A program made the translations under genes and the position numbers. Of a DNA stretch of 64,000 nucleotides, positions 23,986 through 35,034 are shown piece by piece. The stretch is from assembly GCA_028023455.1 (NCBI GenBank), contig JAQFVV010006255.1:6116001-6180000 (forward strand), written 5' to 3'. The number at the start of each line of letters is the position of its first letter. Positions within the stretch are counted from its first letter, which is position 1. Origin of the DNA: Epiperipatus broadwayi. Taxonomy: Eukaryota > Onychophora > Udeonychophora > Euonychophora > Peripatidae. The notes under the pieces were generated by a model that had not been told where the DNA came from, made no database searches, and was given only the letters and a program-made list of their open reading frames with translations.

Positions 23986-24026
23986 CCAACTGATGATTGC
24001 TGGTTTAGCATGATATATGTATAATG
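23986..24026 (+). ncRNA. hammerhead motif, family A, GAAA mutated
   Basis: CCAACUGAUGA and helix II are intact, but GAAA is GAUA and the closing strand reads AUGG. Predicted inactive. Confidence 0.55.
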
Positions 24027-24475
24027 GTGATTATTTATCTTTTCAACATGTGTGTGATCAGATAGATAAGCGTTTGAATCCCTTATGGAGAGTTGAGGGT
24101 CATCAGATAGATAAGCGTTTGAATCCCTTATATATTACATTATATATGTGCAGGTATATATAAGCCTGCACAGTGTATTAAATTACATATTGAATCATAG
24201 TGCATTAAAGGTATGTCCATCCCTTGCACATGTATGTAAATGGATTATTCTCCAGTACACGAGGAGTCAGAATGACTAATGGTCAACATGGGTGAGATAC
24301 AACCTTGGCACTAATGTGGTCTTTAAACATTTCATCATCAGATTTTCAATGAAATGTATGGCTGTAGAATGTAGGTTGGAGTAGTTTGAAGCCTGTCCAT
24401 TAAAGTATGAAGATTGGCTATCTTAATATAAAGCTGAGCAGTGATTGTATATATGCGTGGAGATAGTAATATGGA

Positions 24476-24517
24476 CCAATTGATGATTGCTGATTTAGCA
24501 TGAAATACATATATTGG
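24476..24517 (+). ncRNA. hammerhead motif, family A, C3 mutated
   Basis: Helix I CCAA/UUGG, helix II and GAAA (24502-24505) are intact, but the core reads UUGAUGA (C3 to U). Predicted strongly impaired. Confidence 0.58.
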
Positions 24518-24570
24518 CGTTTATTTATCTTTTCAATATGTGTATGATCAGGTGGGTCAGCAATATGAGA

Positions 24571-24616
24571 TGGCATGGAGAGTTGAGGGTCGTGTGAAAG
24601 TCTGAGTTCGAATCCC
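24571..24616 (+). promoter_or_regulatory. putative Pol III box A/box B pair at the end of repeat A
   Basis: AGTTCGAATCC (24605-24615) fits the box B consensus closely. TGGCATGGAGAG (24571-24582) is a weaker box-A-like match at a workable distance. Other A copies keep a box-B-like GTTCAAATC (1.37 and 26.18 kb). Pol III transcription is an inference. Confidence 0.35.
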
Positions 24617-24666
24617 TTATATATTACATTATATATGTGCAGGTGTGTATAAGGCTGCACAGTGTA

Positions 24667-24904
24667 TTAATTAAGTAAATTTAACTTTCAAAAATAAGAT
24701 GTTGAAGATCTCTAGAGCATTTTTATATCTATTATACATTCTTTATTAACTTCCAGCTACCACTGAACTACTTATGCTCTGAAGATAACCATCTTTTGCC
24801 ACGTACATAAATTGACATTAATACAGAAAGTGGAGTTGTTATTTACAACTTTGTATAAAATGATTTTTTAAATTTTTGAAAGTTAAATTTACTTACTTAA
24901 TTAA
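24667..24904. repeat. MITE-like element with terminal inverted repeats
   Basis: About 238 bp bounded by inverted ends, left TTAATTAAGTAAATTTAACT (continuing TTCAAAAAT) and right its near-complement. It abuts the end of the last A copy. No TSD was identified with confidence. Confidence 0.42.
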
Positions 24905-25975
24905 ATAAAATGTACAGTACTATTAAATATTTAGCAATCATAAAAAATCATAAGCAATGAAGATTAAAATTTTACTGCCTAATACTTAAGTACACTTTAT
25001 TACTAACATCTGAATGTATTTAAATGGATAAATAAAATTTGATTTTTTTCTAAAACATATAACAATAGTTTATCACATATTAAGGATTTATTTATATGTT
25101 TTAATTATATATTATCGCTTGAAAAGCTTTATTTTTTTGTTTGTTGAGAAGTTAATAATAGATTTAATGTTCTCTGTGATAGAATACATTATTAATACGT
25201 AAATTAATATTTTTTAGTTAGCAAAGAAACAATGTGTTCATAATAATACTGTATTTAGAATTAATGGCGTAAGATTTTTGGATTTCTAAGGATGTTCAGT
25301 GTATGGGTGACATATTGTATTAAATATAAGTGTAAAATAGAATGAAGTAATAAATATTCAAATTATAATAATAGATAAATATTTGATGCTAAATATAAAA
25401 TGAGAATGAAATGAATGAATAAATAAGAAATGTTTTTATCATGACTACACCTCTTTACTGCATAGTTTTATACATGCCAGAAATAACTGCAAATTAATTA
25501 GATTATTGGTATTATTTACATAATAAAAATGATGGAGTGAAATGTAAATAAGCGATATTATTTAAATAACTTTTTAAAAAACTCTAATTATTAAATAATA
25601 ATTATTAATGCTTTAACCACATGTATCATCTTTATTATGTTTTGAGATATATAGATTCATTTAAATTTTATTTTATTCATATTTCATTATGTATTTTTCT
25701 AAAGTAACAATATCTTCTTTAAAAACCTAAGGTTTATTTAATTGTTAGTGCACCATACTAATTTTATGTGCTGATGTTTGTTAATAATCATAATTTATCA
25801 AAATTAAGATTTGAAAAGTGTTTTTTGTTCATTTTAAGTAATTTAAACTTATTATTGTCTCTTTGACCAATCTATTTATGGTTGTTAAATTCATTAAATA
25901 ACATTTTAACCATAAGTTGTGTTTATAATATTTTTAATCAACTAAATTTACACCAAATGTTTCTTATATATGTAA
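24905..25975. other. AT-rich sequence without recognised feature
   Basis: Nothing recognised. Confidence 0.4.
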
Positions 25976-25977
25976 AT

Positions 25978-26190
25978 AGAGGGATTTGAACTCAGAATTT
26001 TTCAGTTTATTCATTCTCCACTCTGTCTCAAGCAACCAATACAAATGACCAACTGATGAGTGTCTGTTCTGCATAAAATACATATATTGGAGATCATGTA
26101 TTTTTTTCTCATGTGTGTGGTCATGTGTATTGGTTGCTTGAGATAGAATAGAGGCTGAATAGACTGAAAACCCTGAGTTCAAATCTTTCT
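25978..26190. repeat. foldback hairpin carrying a hammerhead in its loop
   Basis: The ends pair over about 70 bp (left gatttgaactcaga...ctcaagcaaccaatac, right its inverse ending ctgagttcaaatc). Both ends contain the box-B-like motif of repeat A, and the middle contains an A-type hammerhead. It looks like a minimal A-repeat inverted dimer. Confidence 0.65.
26049..26090 (+). ncRNA. hammerhead motif, family A, G12 mutated
   Basis: CUGAUGA is at 26053-26059 within CCAA/UUGG, and helix II starts with the ancestral G. GAAA is AAAA and helix II has lost pairing (GUGUCUG...GCAU). Predicted inactive. Confidence 0.55.
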
Positions 26191-26194
26191 ATTT

Positions 26195-28980
26195 AAAACC
26201 TTATATTTTTAAATAGAATTGTTGATGATTGATTATTTTTTAAATAATATTTTTATACTATAAAAATTTTCAGCATCATAGGATTAATACATATGTTGAA
26301 TTAAATGTTTTCATGGAATGTTATTATATTAAAGAATAGAAATAAGATTATATCCATGTAAACAGAAATAACATTTTTAGCTTTTGAATATTGTCAAAAA
26401 GTTATCAATTACTACTAATTGATAATCCTTGAAGTTAAATAAGTTTTCTCATTAACCTATAACATTGGTAGAGTTTTATGTTGAGTAAAAGGATTCCTTT
26501 TTTACTTCAAACCCAAGTTCTTATATTGATTTAAATCCAGAAAGCTATTTTTTATAGGTATATTATTATGAATCTGAGCAAGAGAATAAATTCAAATAAT
26601 TTTATTCGTGGAAAATTGAAAGCCATTACAAACTTAATAGCATTTTGTCTGATCTTGAATCAATACCATCAAATTTTGCAGCAAATTTATTATAGTATAT
26701 AGAGTACATATATGTTGCAATGAATTTATTTTTGTTGTCTGTAGCACAAGTTTCAAAAAGTTTTTTTTTTAACAAATGCACACCAAAACAGAAATGTCAC
26801 AAAGTAGCATCTATTGTAATGGCATTCACACAAACTACAGAAATATTTTGTGAACTAATTATGCAACAATATGTATGGATGATAAATATTATTTTATTAA
26901 TCACTTGAATGAGGGAAACTGACTTTTAATGAAAATGATAATATAAATTAAATGAAGACCTGTTATTGGTGTCTTCAAAACCTGAATTGAGTTTTGATTT
27001 ATAGGAACAAGCTGATCTTACAGTGTAGCATTTTTTTATGAGGCTGAACTTATGAGACAGCTTATATGCTGTATGAAAAACTCAGTTCAAATTCAATGCC
27101 AAACTAAGTTGAATATTAATTTTCTACTTATTGTATTTTACCTTTTATATCTTAATAGATGTTTTGAATAATTTTCAGATCACAAAAATCATTTACAAAA
27201 TCTATGTATACATATTGCTCTAAGACTATTATTATGATTATCATTTCAGTTTTTTGAATTTCTATAGAATATTTTTATTTCCGTTACTATTTGTATTGTT
27301 AACAATATTTTTTCTTATTTTTCACACACATATTCTGCATAATTTTTTATTTATCCTATTAAAAAATTTAAGCAATGAAGTTACTTTCATGTCTTAGTTA
27401 TTACATTTAAAATTATGTTATTTTGAAAATTTATCATTACTTAAAACTATATTATTTTATTTTCAGATTGAAAACAATGGCAAGTATCATTTGTGATGAG
27501 TACATATGTTCGCTACAAGAGCCCATATTATAAAGCAGCTTTACAATCATTCGATATGTACTATATACATAATAATAATCTCTTCATTTCAGGCATTGTC
27601 TATAACTTAAATAAGATTTATAATAAGAAAAAAACTCACATTAAGTCACATCATTAGAAATAATGAAACGAAAACTGGTAAATATGCAAAAATTATGAAT
27701 AATGAGAAATATATAAAAAGATGAAAAGATTTTTATACGGATTATTTTATTTATAATAGCCATAGCTGCAATTAAATCACATGCGCACACAATCAATATA
27801 AACACACAAGTAAATGATGGCATATATCTACAGACTCTTCCTAAATAAATATTGGCAGTAAAGAAATTAGTAATTAAACAAGCAGTTGATTTGTGATCAT
27901 CAATTTATAAATAAATCCAATTCATTGTAAGGCAAAATTATAGGACTTACGTGATTTGGAACATCCAAGTGACACTTTGAACATAAATGTTTTATTTAAT
28001 AATCAACTGAGTTGTTGTATTGTTCTCAAATGGTAATAGATTCAGAAATTTTAATTCTTCATTCTACTCTATGCTAAACTGCACAAAACAGGGCAAACAG
28101 ATCTATTTTTATATCTGCATCTATGTCTTACCTTAATGAATGATCATTATGACAAGATATAAATAGCATCTATTTATGAAGTATAGTTACATGATTATTT
28201 TTATGTTTATAAAAAAGTTCTGTAAAAAATTACAGAAAATGCATTTCAAATATGTGTGAACTGTTGGAGCTTTTGAAATATTTGTGTGAAAGGTTTTCTA
28301 GTTTTACATTTGAAATCTTGAAGTAAAGTCCATGAATTATGTAGATAAATCCAGTCTGATAAAAAGTAATGTAGTTTTAAACTATCTAGCATTTGAACCA
28401 TTCTTAAACTATTCTCCATTTCTGTACACACACACACAATATATATATATATATAACTAACTTTATATTTTAGTATAAAATATATAATTTGATAGAACTA
28501 ACTAAAATTTCTCTATCTTCTTCCAAATGACTTGACACTTGTAAACAAATTAATTGAATGATGAGATTATATAATTCCATTTCTTTTTTTTGCCTTACTC
28601 GTATAATTATTTTCCCTCATATATTGATTTTGCTCTGTTTTCAAACACTAAGTTAGGTAAACTGTGCTTAACCTGACAATGAAAACCAACAGTCCAGTAC
28701 ATCAAGTTTAGTAAAATAAATAAATAATTATTATTTGTTTTTTTTTTAAATAATCCTAGAGATTATTTTAGTTTAATTAAAAGATTTATTTAATTTCTTT
28801 TAAATTAATTTATAGAATACAGTAAGATAAACACATTTTTTCTTTCTTTTCATTTTTTTAAAACAGATATGCAAATGAGAAGAAATTTAATTGGCAAGAA
28901 AACATTAGAACTGCCAGAGATATTTTTTTTTTTTTTTGAGAAATGCTGTAATGACAGCAAGTGCACAATAAAAATTAAAA
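26195..28980. other. AT-rich stretch; CA/TA microsatellite
   Basis: No coding or RNA feature recognised. A short CA then TA run is at about 28425-28456. Confidence 0.4.
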
Positions 28981-28989
28981 ATTAATTTT

Positions 28990-29735
28990 TGTTGTCATTT
29001 ACTGTTAAACATATTAAACAGATATAGTATCTGCTGATGAAAGCTGAGGAGAATGCATATGATGGAGCATACAAATTGAGAAATGATGGTCCAAATTACT
29101 CACTTTCCAATATTAATTATATGTCACATTCAAGGAAACACCTAGAGTAAATCACCAGTCAAGAACGCATGCACCATATCATGTGGAAGTTCAGAGATAT
29201 GGTCAAGGTATGGATTCTCTACCTCAGTAGGACTAGTATAGTAGTCAAAACTTCAGTGGTTGGAAATAAAGGTCATCCATTAAACTAGGCAGAGTCTTGT
29301 AGCAATGTTTCTCACTGCAGAGACTCGTGACTAATTTGGAGACAATCTAATCTCTGCATTAAATTCTCTAGAAATTTGACTTAGATGATTTTGAACCTGA
29401 AAACACAGATGACAAACCATTGGCAGTTGCCCAGAAGTTACTATTTTAGTTAAAGAGATTAAAATAGTGGCTTTAATAGACACAGACAGTCAGGTGTTCA
29501 TTAATTCAGATGAATTGTTTCATAGGCTTCACAAAGCCAATCCATCACTTTATTCTTTACCATTCCAGCAATCTTTTCAGATTATAATGGCCAATGGCCA
29601 TAAAGCCAAATTGATTCTCTGGCAGATATAGCTTAAGATCCAATTGAACTCTGTAATCATAGAGCATGTGTTTTTGATTATGAAAGCTTTAATACATAAA
29701 ATGATTTTGGGATCTGATTTTACATAGTTGTGTTA
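28990..29735 (+). pseudogene. Ty3/Gypsy gag end and aspartic protease relic
   Basis: Near 29455-29530 the plus strand reads EIKIVALIDTDSQVFINSDE, the retropepsin active-site segment (family ALIDTGSQ; the Gly is Asp here). About 45 residues on, IIMANGHKAKL and HVFLIMKALIHKMILGSDF match the flap and the ILG-D segment. Upstream sequence (28990-29395) has gag-like fragments without a clear zinc knuckle. The ORF is broken by frameshifts and by an inserted repeat-A dimer at 29736. It is related to the element at 37.2-46.9 kb (HVFLIMPDLINKAIIDSAF there). Confidence 0.6.
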
Positions 29736-29884
29736 ACTGAAACACAGACTTGTTATATACCTGTGTCTATATATATGTAATATAGGGTATATGAGCACAG
29801 ACTTTCACACCACCCACCACTCTCCACTCTATCTAATAACACTGATACACCTAAACACATATATGCTGAAAAGATAAATAATCA

Positions 29885-29926
29885 CCAATATACATATTTC
29901 ATGCTAAACCAGCAATCATCAGTTGG
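29885..29926 (-). ncRNA. hammerhead ribozyme motif, family A, core intact
   Basis: CCAA, CUGAUGA (plus-strand 29916-29922), UGCU/AGCA helix II, GAAA (29897-29900), short AU helix III, U-A cleavage site, UUGG. Confidence 0.7.
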
Positions 29927-30362
29927 TCCAGACTATCATCTTTACACACATATATATAGTATAAGTGCTCAGATATATATTAAGATATACAATCCTCATA
30001 GTTTAATGGACAGGCTTCAATCTACTCCACACTCCAACTCTTCAACGGTCCATCCAATTGAAAATCTGATGATGGAATGCTCAAAGGTCACCCTGAGGCC
30101 GAGATTCTTATCACACCCATGTTGACCTAATGTCTATCTGAACCCCACATGTACAGAACATAATTCATTAAATACCTATGCAAGGATGGGCAGACATCTC
30201 TTATAATGTAATAACTGAAACACAGACTTGTTATATACCTGTGTCTATATATATGTAATATAGGGTATATGAGCACAGACTTTCACACCACCCACCACTC
30301 TCCACTCTATCTAATAACACTGATACACCTAAACATATATATGCTGAAAAGATAAATAATCA

Positions 30363-30404
30363 CCAATATACATATTTCATGCTAAACCAGCAATCATCAG
30401 TTGG
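30363..30404 (-). ncRNA. hammerhead ribozyme motif, family A, core intact
   Basis: Same sequence as the copy at 29885, in the second tandem unit (CUGAUGA at plus-strand 30394-30400, GAAA at 30375-30378). Two intact hammerheads in tandem, about 478 bp apart, would define the ends of a self-cleaved monomer. Confidence 0.7.
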
Positions 30405-30797
30405 TCCAGACTATCATCTTTACACACATATATAGTATAAGTGCTCAGCTATATATTAAGATATATATAACATATATATAGACACAGGTATATAACAAGT
30501 CTGTGTTTCAGTTATTACATTATAAGAGATGTCTGCCCATCCTTGCATATGTATTTAATGGATTATGTCCTGTACATGTGGGGTTCAGATAGACACTAGG
30601 TCAACATGGGTGTGACAAGAATCTCGGCCTCAGGGTGGCCTTTGAGCATTCCATCATCAGATTTTCATTTGGATGGACCCTTGAAGAGTTGGAGTGAGGA
30701 GTAGATTGAAGCCTGTCCATTAAACTACGAGGATTGTCTATCTTAATATATATCTGAGCACTTATACTATATATGTGTGTAAAAATGATAGTCTGGA

Positions 30798-30839
30798 CCA
30801 ACTGATGATTGCTGGTTTAGCATGAAATATGTATATTGG
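30798..30839 (+). ncRNA. hammerhead ribozyme motif, family A, core intact
   Basis: CUGAUGA 30802-30808, GAAA 30824-30827, helix I CCAA 30798-30801 with UUGG 30836-30839. Identical in core to the two minus copies of the same insertion. Confidence 0.7.
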
Positions 30840-30964
30840 TGATTATTTATCTTTTCAGCATATATGTGTTTAGGTGTATCAGTGTTATTAGATAGAGTGG
30901 AGAGTGGTGGGTGGTGTGAAAAATCTGTGCTCATATACCCTATATTACATAGTTGTGTTATAGA

Positions 30965-33536
30965 TTATGTTGAAAAGCAAAGGACATGCTACTCGGAACA
31001 AATTAAATTTGAATGTTACAATTTTTTTATCAATCATTAAGCCCAAGTTGGGTGGAAATAAACATGACTGAGCTATATATCAAGATTGAAATTAGGGGAA
31101 TTGGCTGGTTTGGATATAGAAAGGCAGGATGCTTTATACTGTTGTTGTGTCAGCGTAAGAGCATGTTTTCTAAATAGCCTCAGAATATTAAAGATACCTT
31201 CATAAGATATGCTTGAACAATTTAGATCCATTTCAATGCAAATTCTACACCACAATTTATCAGTACAAAAGTAAAGTAGACAAACAAATCAACAGAATGC
31301 TAATAGAGTATTATAAGGAAGTCTGCATTGGCATTTAAAAATTCATTAGTTATTATTAAGAAAACAGATGGATCCACTTGCATCTATTTGGATGCATGAT
31401 TCTTGAATCACAGGATGATTCTGAAATGAGATATACCACCTGTCATCAATAAACTATTGTCAAAATTTAAGGGTAAGAAGATGTTTACTGCTGTGGATCT
31501 GACTGCCAGTTATTGGAAAATTTATCTCCACCCTTAAGACCAGAAGTTCATCTTATAGTGGGGAATCATATGTTTTTCACAGTATGCCCTTTGTGTTAAT
31601 TAATAGTGAGGCAAGATTAATTTGTTGCCTCAATCAGATCTTGACTGATGAGGTGAAAACCCGTTTGTTATGTATGTAAATGATATCTTCATTGCATCAA
31701 GAGATTTATCTGAGCATATACATCTTAATTTATTGTTTCAGAAATGTGATGACAAAACTTTTAAATTTGAAAAAGAGCATGATTATTTCTGAAGTACTTT
31801 TCCTGGACATCTTATGGGGATGAAAGGAATCAAAGTCAACCTAGATAAAATTGATGCCATACAAGACTTTCTGGAACCAGAAAATAAAAAGCAACTGCAT
31901 TCATTTCTCAGACTGTAATTTTTTACAACAATTTTTATAAGAATTTTGCTTTAGACACTGTCCATATATCTCAGTTTTTTAAAAAGAAGGTCAAATGGAA
32001 ATAGTTGCTCATTCATCAAAATGAGTTGAATCTTGTAAAATCTAAATTGGGTAATTTTACATTATCCCAACTTTGAATAGCCATTTTATGTGAAAACTGA
32101 TAGTAACAGCGATGGACTCAGAAATGTATTGTTCCAGTTAGATGAAGATAAGAAGCCTCAGGTTCTATATTTTTTGAGTCATTGATTGAAGGGTGACAAA
32201 CTGCATAACTCAATTACAGAAAAGGAAACACTGGTGGTTGTATAATCCTTTTTAAATTGAAGCAATTTTTGTTAGAGTCATGGATTATACTGATAATGGA
32301 CCTCTTTTTGCTGCAGTTTCATTATGTTGTTAAATATTGTCAAGGAAAGAACAATATCATTCTGATATTCTTAGCAGAAATCTGATTAAGTATCTCAATC
32401 AATGTGTAGACATGGAAAATCTGTTTTTGACCAACAACCACATTAGTAGTAGATGATTCAGTCAAAAAAGCATTTGAAAGATTTAGTCAATTTATGATCA
32501 CCAGAAGAGGGATGTAATTTTTTGCTTAACTGATGAGCCAACTATGTAGGTACTTCTAAATCTGTGATTGATAGAAAATTAAGATTGATGTTAGTAACAA
32601 TGAATCATGGAGAATTGTTACTTCATCTTTTCTGAAAAAAAAGTTAATTTTTTTGTATACCCTGTCTGTATGGGCATTATGGTCCTAGGAAAGTGAAACA
32701 TATAGTTGATAGACCCTTCTACTGGCCTAGGATGTATAAATACATACTAGTCCAATCATGTGAAGTATGTTAGAAGATGAAATTTTCTAATAGATCCTTT
32801 ACAGGATAGTGGCAACCTATTCTTCCAAAAAAACTGGATGAGATTTTAGCAAATAATTTTTATTGTAGATACAAATTTCTGTTGATCACCTATCAACTTA
32901 TTCTTGAAATATGTCTCTGCATACCCAGTGCAAAAAAGCATCTGCTTATAATGTTATAAAGGCTTTGAGAAACTCTCTATTTCCCATTGATCGAAAAACT
33001 CAAATTCATTCCTATCAATTATGCTATTTCATTTTTGTCTTCAGAATTGAAGGAATGGTTGAAAGCTCAAAATGTTAGACACATTTTAATTTCCATCCAT
33101 AACTCTCAATCCAACTCCTGTGAGACATTGATGAGGGAATTGAGTTGATTATTTAGTTTACTTCAGGAGAAATCATCATGGTTGAATGAATCAGCTGAAA
33201 TGAGTTTTGATGTATAGTAACACAACACAGAATGAATCTACTAGTTTCACCCCTGTGAATTTCCAGTTTGGTTATGAGTAGCCAATATTAATTAAAAACT
33301 CCTTTGCCAAATATTCCACAGGAGTTAAGTCATGACAATGATTTGGAAAAAGCTAAAAAAAATATGTCAAAGATGGGTGAAGAACAGAGCTTACAGGAGC
33401 CCTCACATCCCAGTCAGTGTAATATTGGTTCATATTCCCATGTTAGTCACCCACGGGGACATCAATATAATTTTTTTTAATATCCATAAGGTATCCTATG
33501 AGATTGAAAACTTTAAAGATCAGAGTGAATGCCTAC
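30965..33536 (+). pseudogene. Ty3/Gypsy pol relic: RT, RNase H, integrase
   Basis: Order and motifs follow Gypsy pol, with many stops and frameshifts. RT: KMFTAVDLTASYWKIYLHP at about 31480-31535, YVNDIFIASRD (YLDD box, with changed residues) near 31675-31705, and INLDK-like VNLDKIDAIQDFLEP near 31830. RNase H: YVKTDSNSDGLRNVLFQLDE near 32090-32150 and a SITEKETLVV segment near 32210. Integrase: GHYGPRKVKH and FYWPRMYKYI near 32675-32745, CEVC with QPILPKKLDEIL near 32765-32850, and late fragments to about 33500. The PLE palindrome follows at 33549. Clearly inactive. Confidence 0.7.
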
Positions 33537-33673
33537 ATTATTGATACACTATACAGAAAAAGAATCAGAATTAAAACCACTTCTTTTTTATGTTGCACTT
33601 CAAGTATACAATAGTCAAATATGTTTAAAAATACATATATATAAGCAACAAATATTACAAATTATAAAATTAT

Positions 33674-33723
33674 CATAGAAAAGCCTTTTTTGGCAAATTA
33701 TGTTTTTTGCCCTTTTCAATATG
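33674..33723 (-). ncRNA. hammerhead-like fold in PLE 3' UTR (left arm)
   Basis: Minus strand: CAUA, UUGAAAA in place of CUGANGA, an extra G, helix II GGCAAA/UUUGCC, AAAA instead of GAAA, helix III, C at the cleavage position, UAUG closing helix I. Catalytic bases C3, G8 and G12 are absent. Confidence 0.45.
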
Positions 33724-33888
33724 TCTCCACGATTTAAAGCTTGTACAGTGACATCTATATCAATACATGAGAGAAGACAGATAAACAAATGGACATCTGA
33801 CATGATCTGTTATGTGATTTTTTTTTTCCTAAATTCTACTACAAAATTATTCTGTTATATATATTGGATATATATCCACATATATTAA

Positions 33889-34362
33889 TTAATTAACTAT
33901 CCATTCTTTATCCATTAACCACTTATTATTTAACTTAATGGATGTTTTGTATATATTCATACAGTTGTTTTTATTATACATGATATAGTTTGTTTCATAT
34001 ATTTTATGTTTATTAACATTTTTAATATAATCAAGAACACTTATATTATCAATACAATTTATTTTATGTCCGTACTGCAAATAATGAACATATAATGCAG
34101 ACCTATCATCTTTCCTAGCAATAGCATCATTATGTTCTTTAGCTTTTTCTCCCAATTGCTTTGATGTCTGGCCATAGTAAACCATATTAAAAAAATTACA
34201 TCTAATTTTACAAACCATTCCTCTCTTATATTTTATATCATCTTTCATCTTACAATTAGTTATCAATTTATCCAAATTTTTGCTATTAGCCCATCCCACA
34301 TTAATGTTTTTATCTATATAATTTTTACTCTTTTTATTTAATATATTATATACACTAGGCAA
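33889..34362 (-). pseudogene. PLE GIY-YIG endonuclease domain (left arm)
   Basis: This 157-codon frame begins at an internal Met after a frameshift and ends at the natural stop. Residues from about 47 read KRGMVCKIRCNFFNMVYYGQ, then TSKQLGEKAKEHNDAIARKD. These are the GIY-YIG elements (GMV for GIY, YYG for YIG, and the conserved basic/His segment LGExxxEH); the catalytic Arg position is K here and R in the right arm. YETNYI carries the Glu of the domain. A single-base insertion near 34365 separates it from the upstream frame. Confidence 0.7.
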
Positions 34363-34364
34363 AT

Positions 34365-35020
34365 ATGAATTTTTTTATCCATTTCTTTTGTTTATTAGTC
34401 CTACATCTATTATTATTCATGCTATTTACCCCATATTGTGAAAATATATTGTCAATACTATGCGCTGTATATCCATATCCCATATATGTTTGTTTAAATT
34501 TATCCTTCTGTAACATAGCAATATTTCTATCTGTATTATGTCTATCATTCTTATATTTAAAATTCTTAATTACACTCATCTTTTGTATCCATGGTTATTT
34601 TGAATCAATTGATATAATTTTCTTTAATTTATAATCTTTAATAAAATGCTTAATTATAATATCATTATTTTGATTTAAAATAATTTCAATATCTAAATAC
34701 CTTATTTCATTATCAATTTCTTTCATAGTAAATCTAATATTATCAACATTATTATTAAATTGTTTATATAATTTATATATTGCCCTCTTATTACCAATTA
34801 TCAAACTATCATCTACATATCTAAAATAATGTAGTACTTCTTTTTTAATTATACTGCCTTTTATAATATTGATTTCCATGTCATTAATGAACATAGATGC
34901 CATAAGCCCACTAATCGTGCATCCCATTACCCATCCCTTATTTATACTCCAATATTCATTATTATATTTAAAATATAAACTATTATTTATTAGGTTCAAT
35001 GCTTCATTTATAATACTAAT
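34365..35020 (-). pseudogene. PLE reverse transcriptase C-terminal half (left arm)
   Basis: Going 3' from the palindrome centre, the frame reads NKGWVMGCTISGLMASMFIN, the PLE motif with a gate-like MGxxISGxMAxxF, then HYFRYVDDSLII with the catalytic YVDD, and YLDIEI after the thumb. A TAA stop at about 34595-34597 interrupts it (IDSK-stop-PWIQK; the right arm reads Q there), and it continues in the same frame to about 34365, where a frameshift follows. The first 55 or so residues of the open frame starting at 35188 are antisense of the other arm, not protein. Confidence 0.7.
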
Positions 35021-35034
35021 TAATGATGATAGCA

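Larger units (their letters stand above)
23364..24666. mobile_element. repeat-A cluster: one minus copy, two tandem plus copies
   Basis: A minus copy (about 23364-23820) faces two plus copies (about 23828-24165 and 24165-24660) in tandem. The full unit is roughly 480 bp. It runs from a hairpin (GTGCAGG/CCTGCAC) through 'tgtccatcc', 'gtcagaatgac', 'catcatcagattttcaatg', 'gaagcctgtccattaaag' and the hammerhead to the box-B-like end. Tandem units plus an inverted unit match the layout described for PLE terminal repeats. A partial internal duplication of the box-B end lies at 24062-24135. Confidence 0.65.
29720..30964. mobile_element. repeat-A insertion in Gypsy pol with 16-bp target duplication
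   Basis: TTACATAGTTGTGTTA occurs on both sides (about 29722-29737 and 30946-30961). The insert contains two minus copies in tandem (from 29738 and from about 30211; the second is cut at about 30460) and one plus copy (about 30465-30945). The plus copy is the inverse of copy 1 plus the junction into copy 2, so the outer parts form a long palindrome. Confidence 0.78.

Noticed and set aside
27641-27823. Hydrophobic 60-residue minus-strand frame as a small membrane protein
   Set aside because: Composition is what random AT-rich sequence gives; no family match, no neighbouring exon signals.
29901-30125. Frames MLNQQSSVGP... (also at 24418 and 30601 minus)
   Set aside because: They are chance translations of repeat A around the hammerhead; frames differ and are not conserved as protein.
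34869-35034. N-terminal parts of the two PLE frames across the palindrome centre
   Set aside because: The first 55 or so residues of each frame are the antisense of the opposite arm; a palindrome creates these mirror frames.
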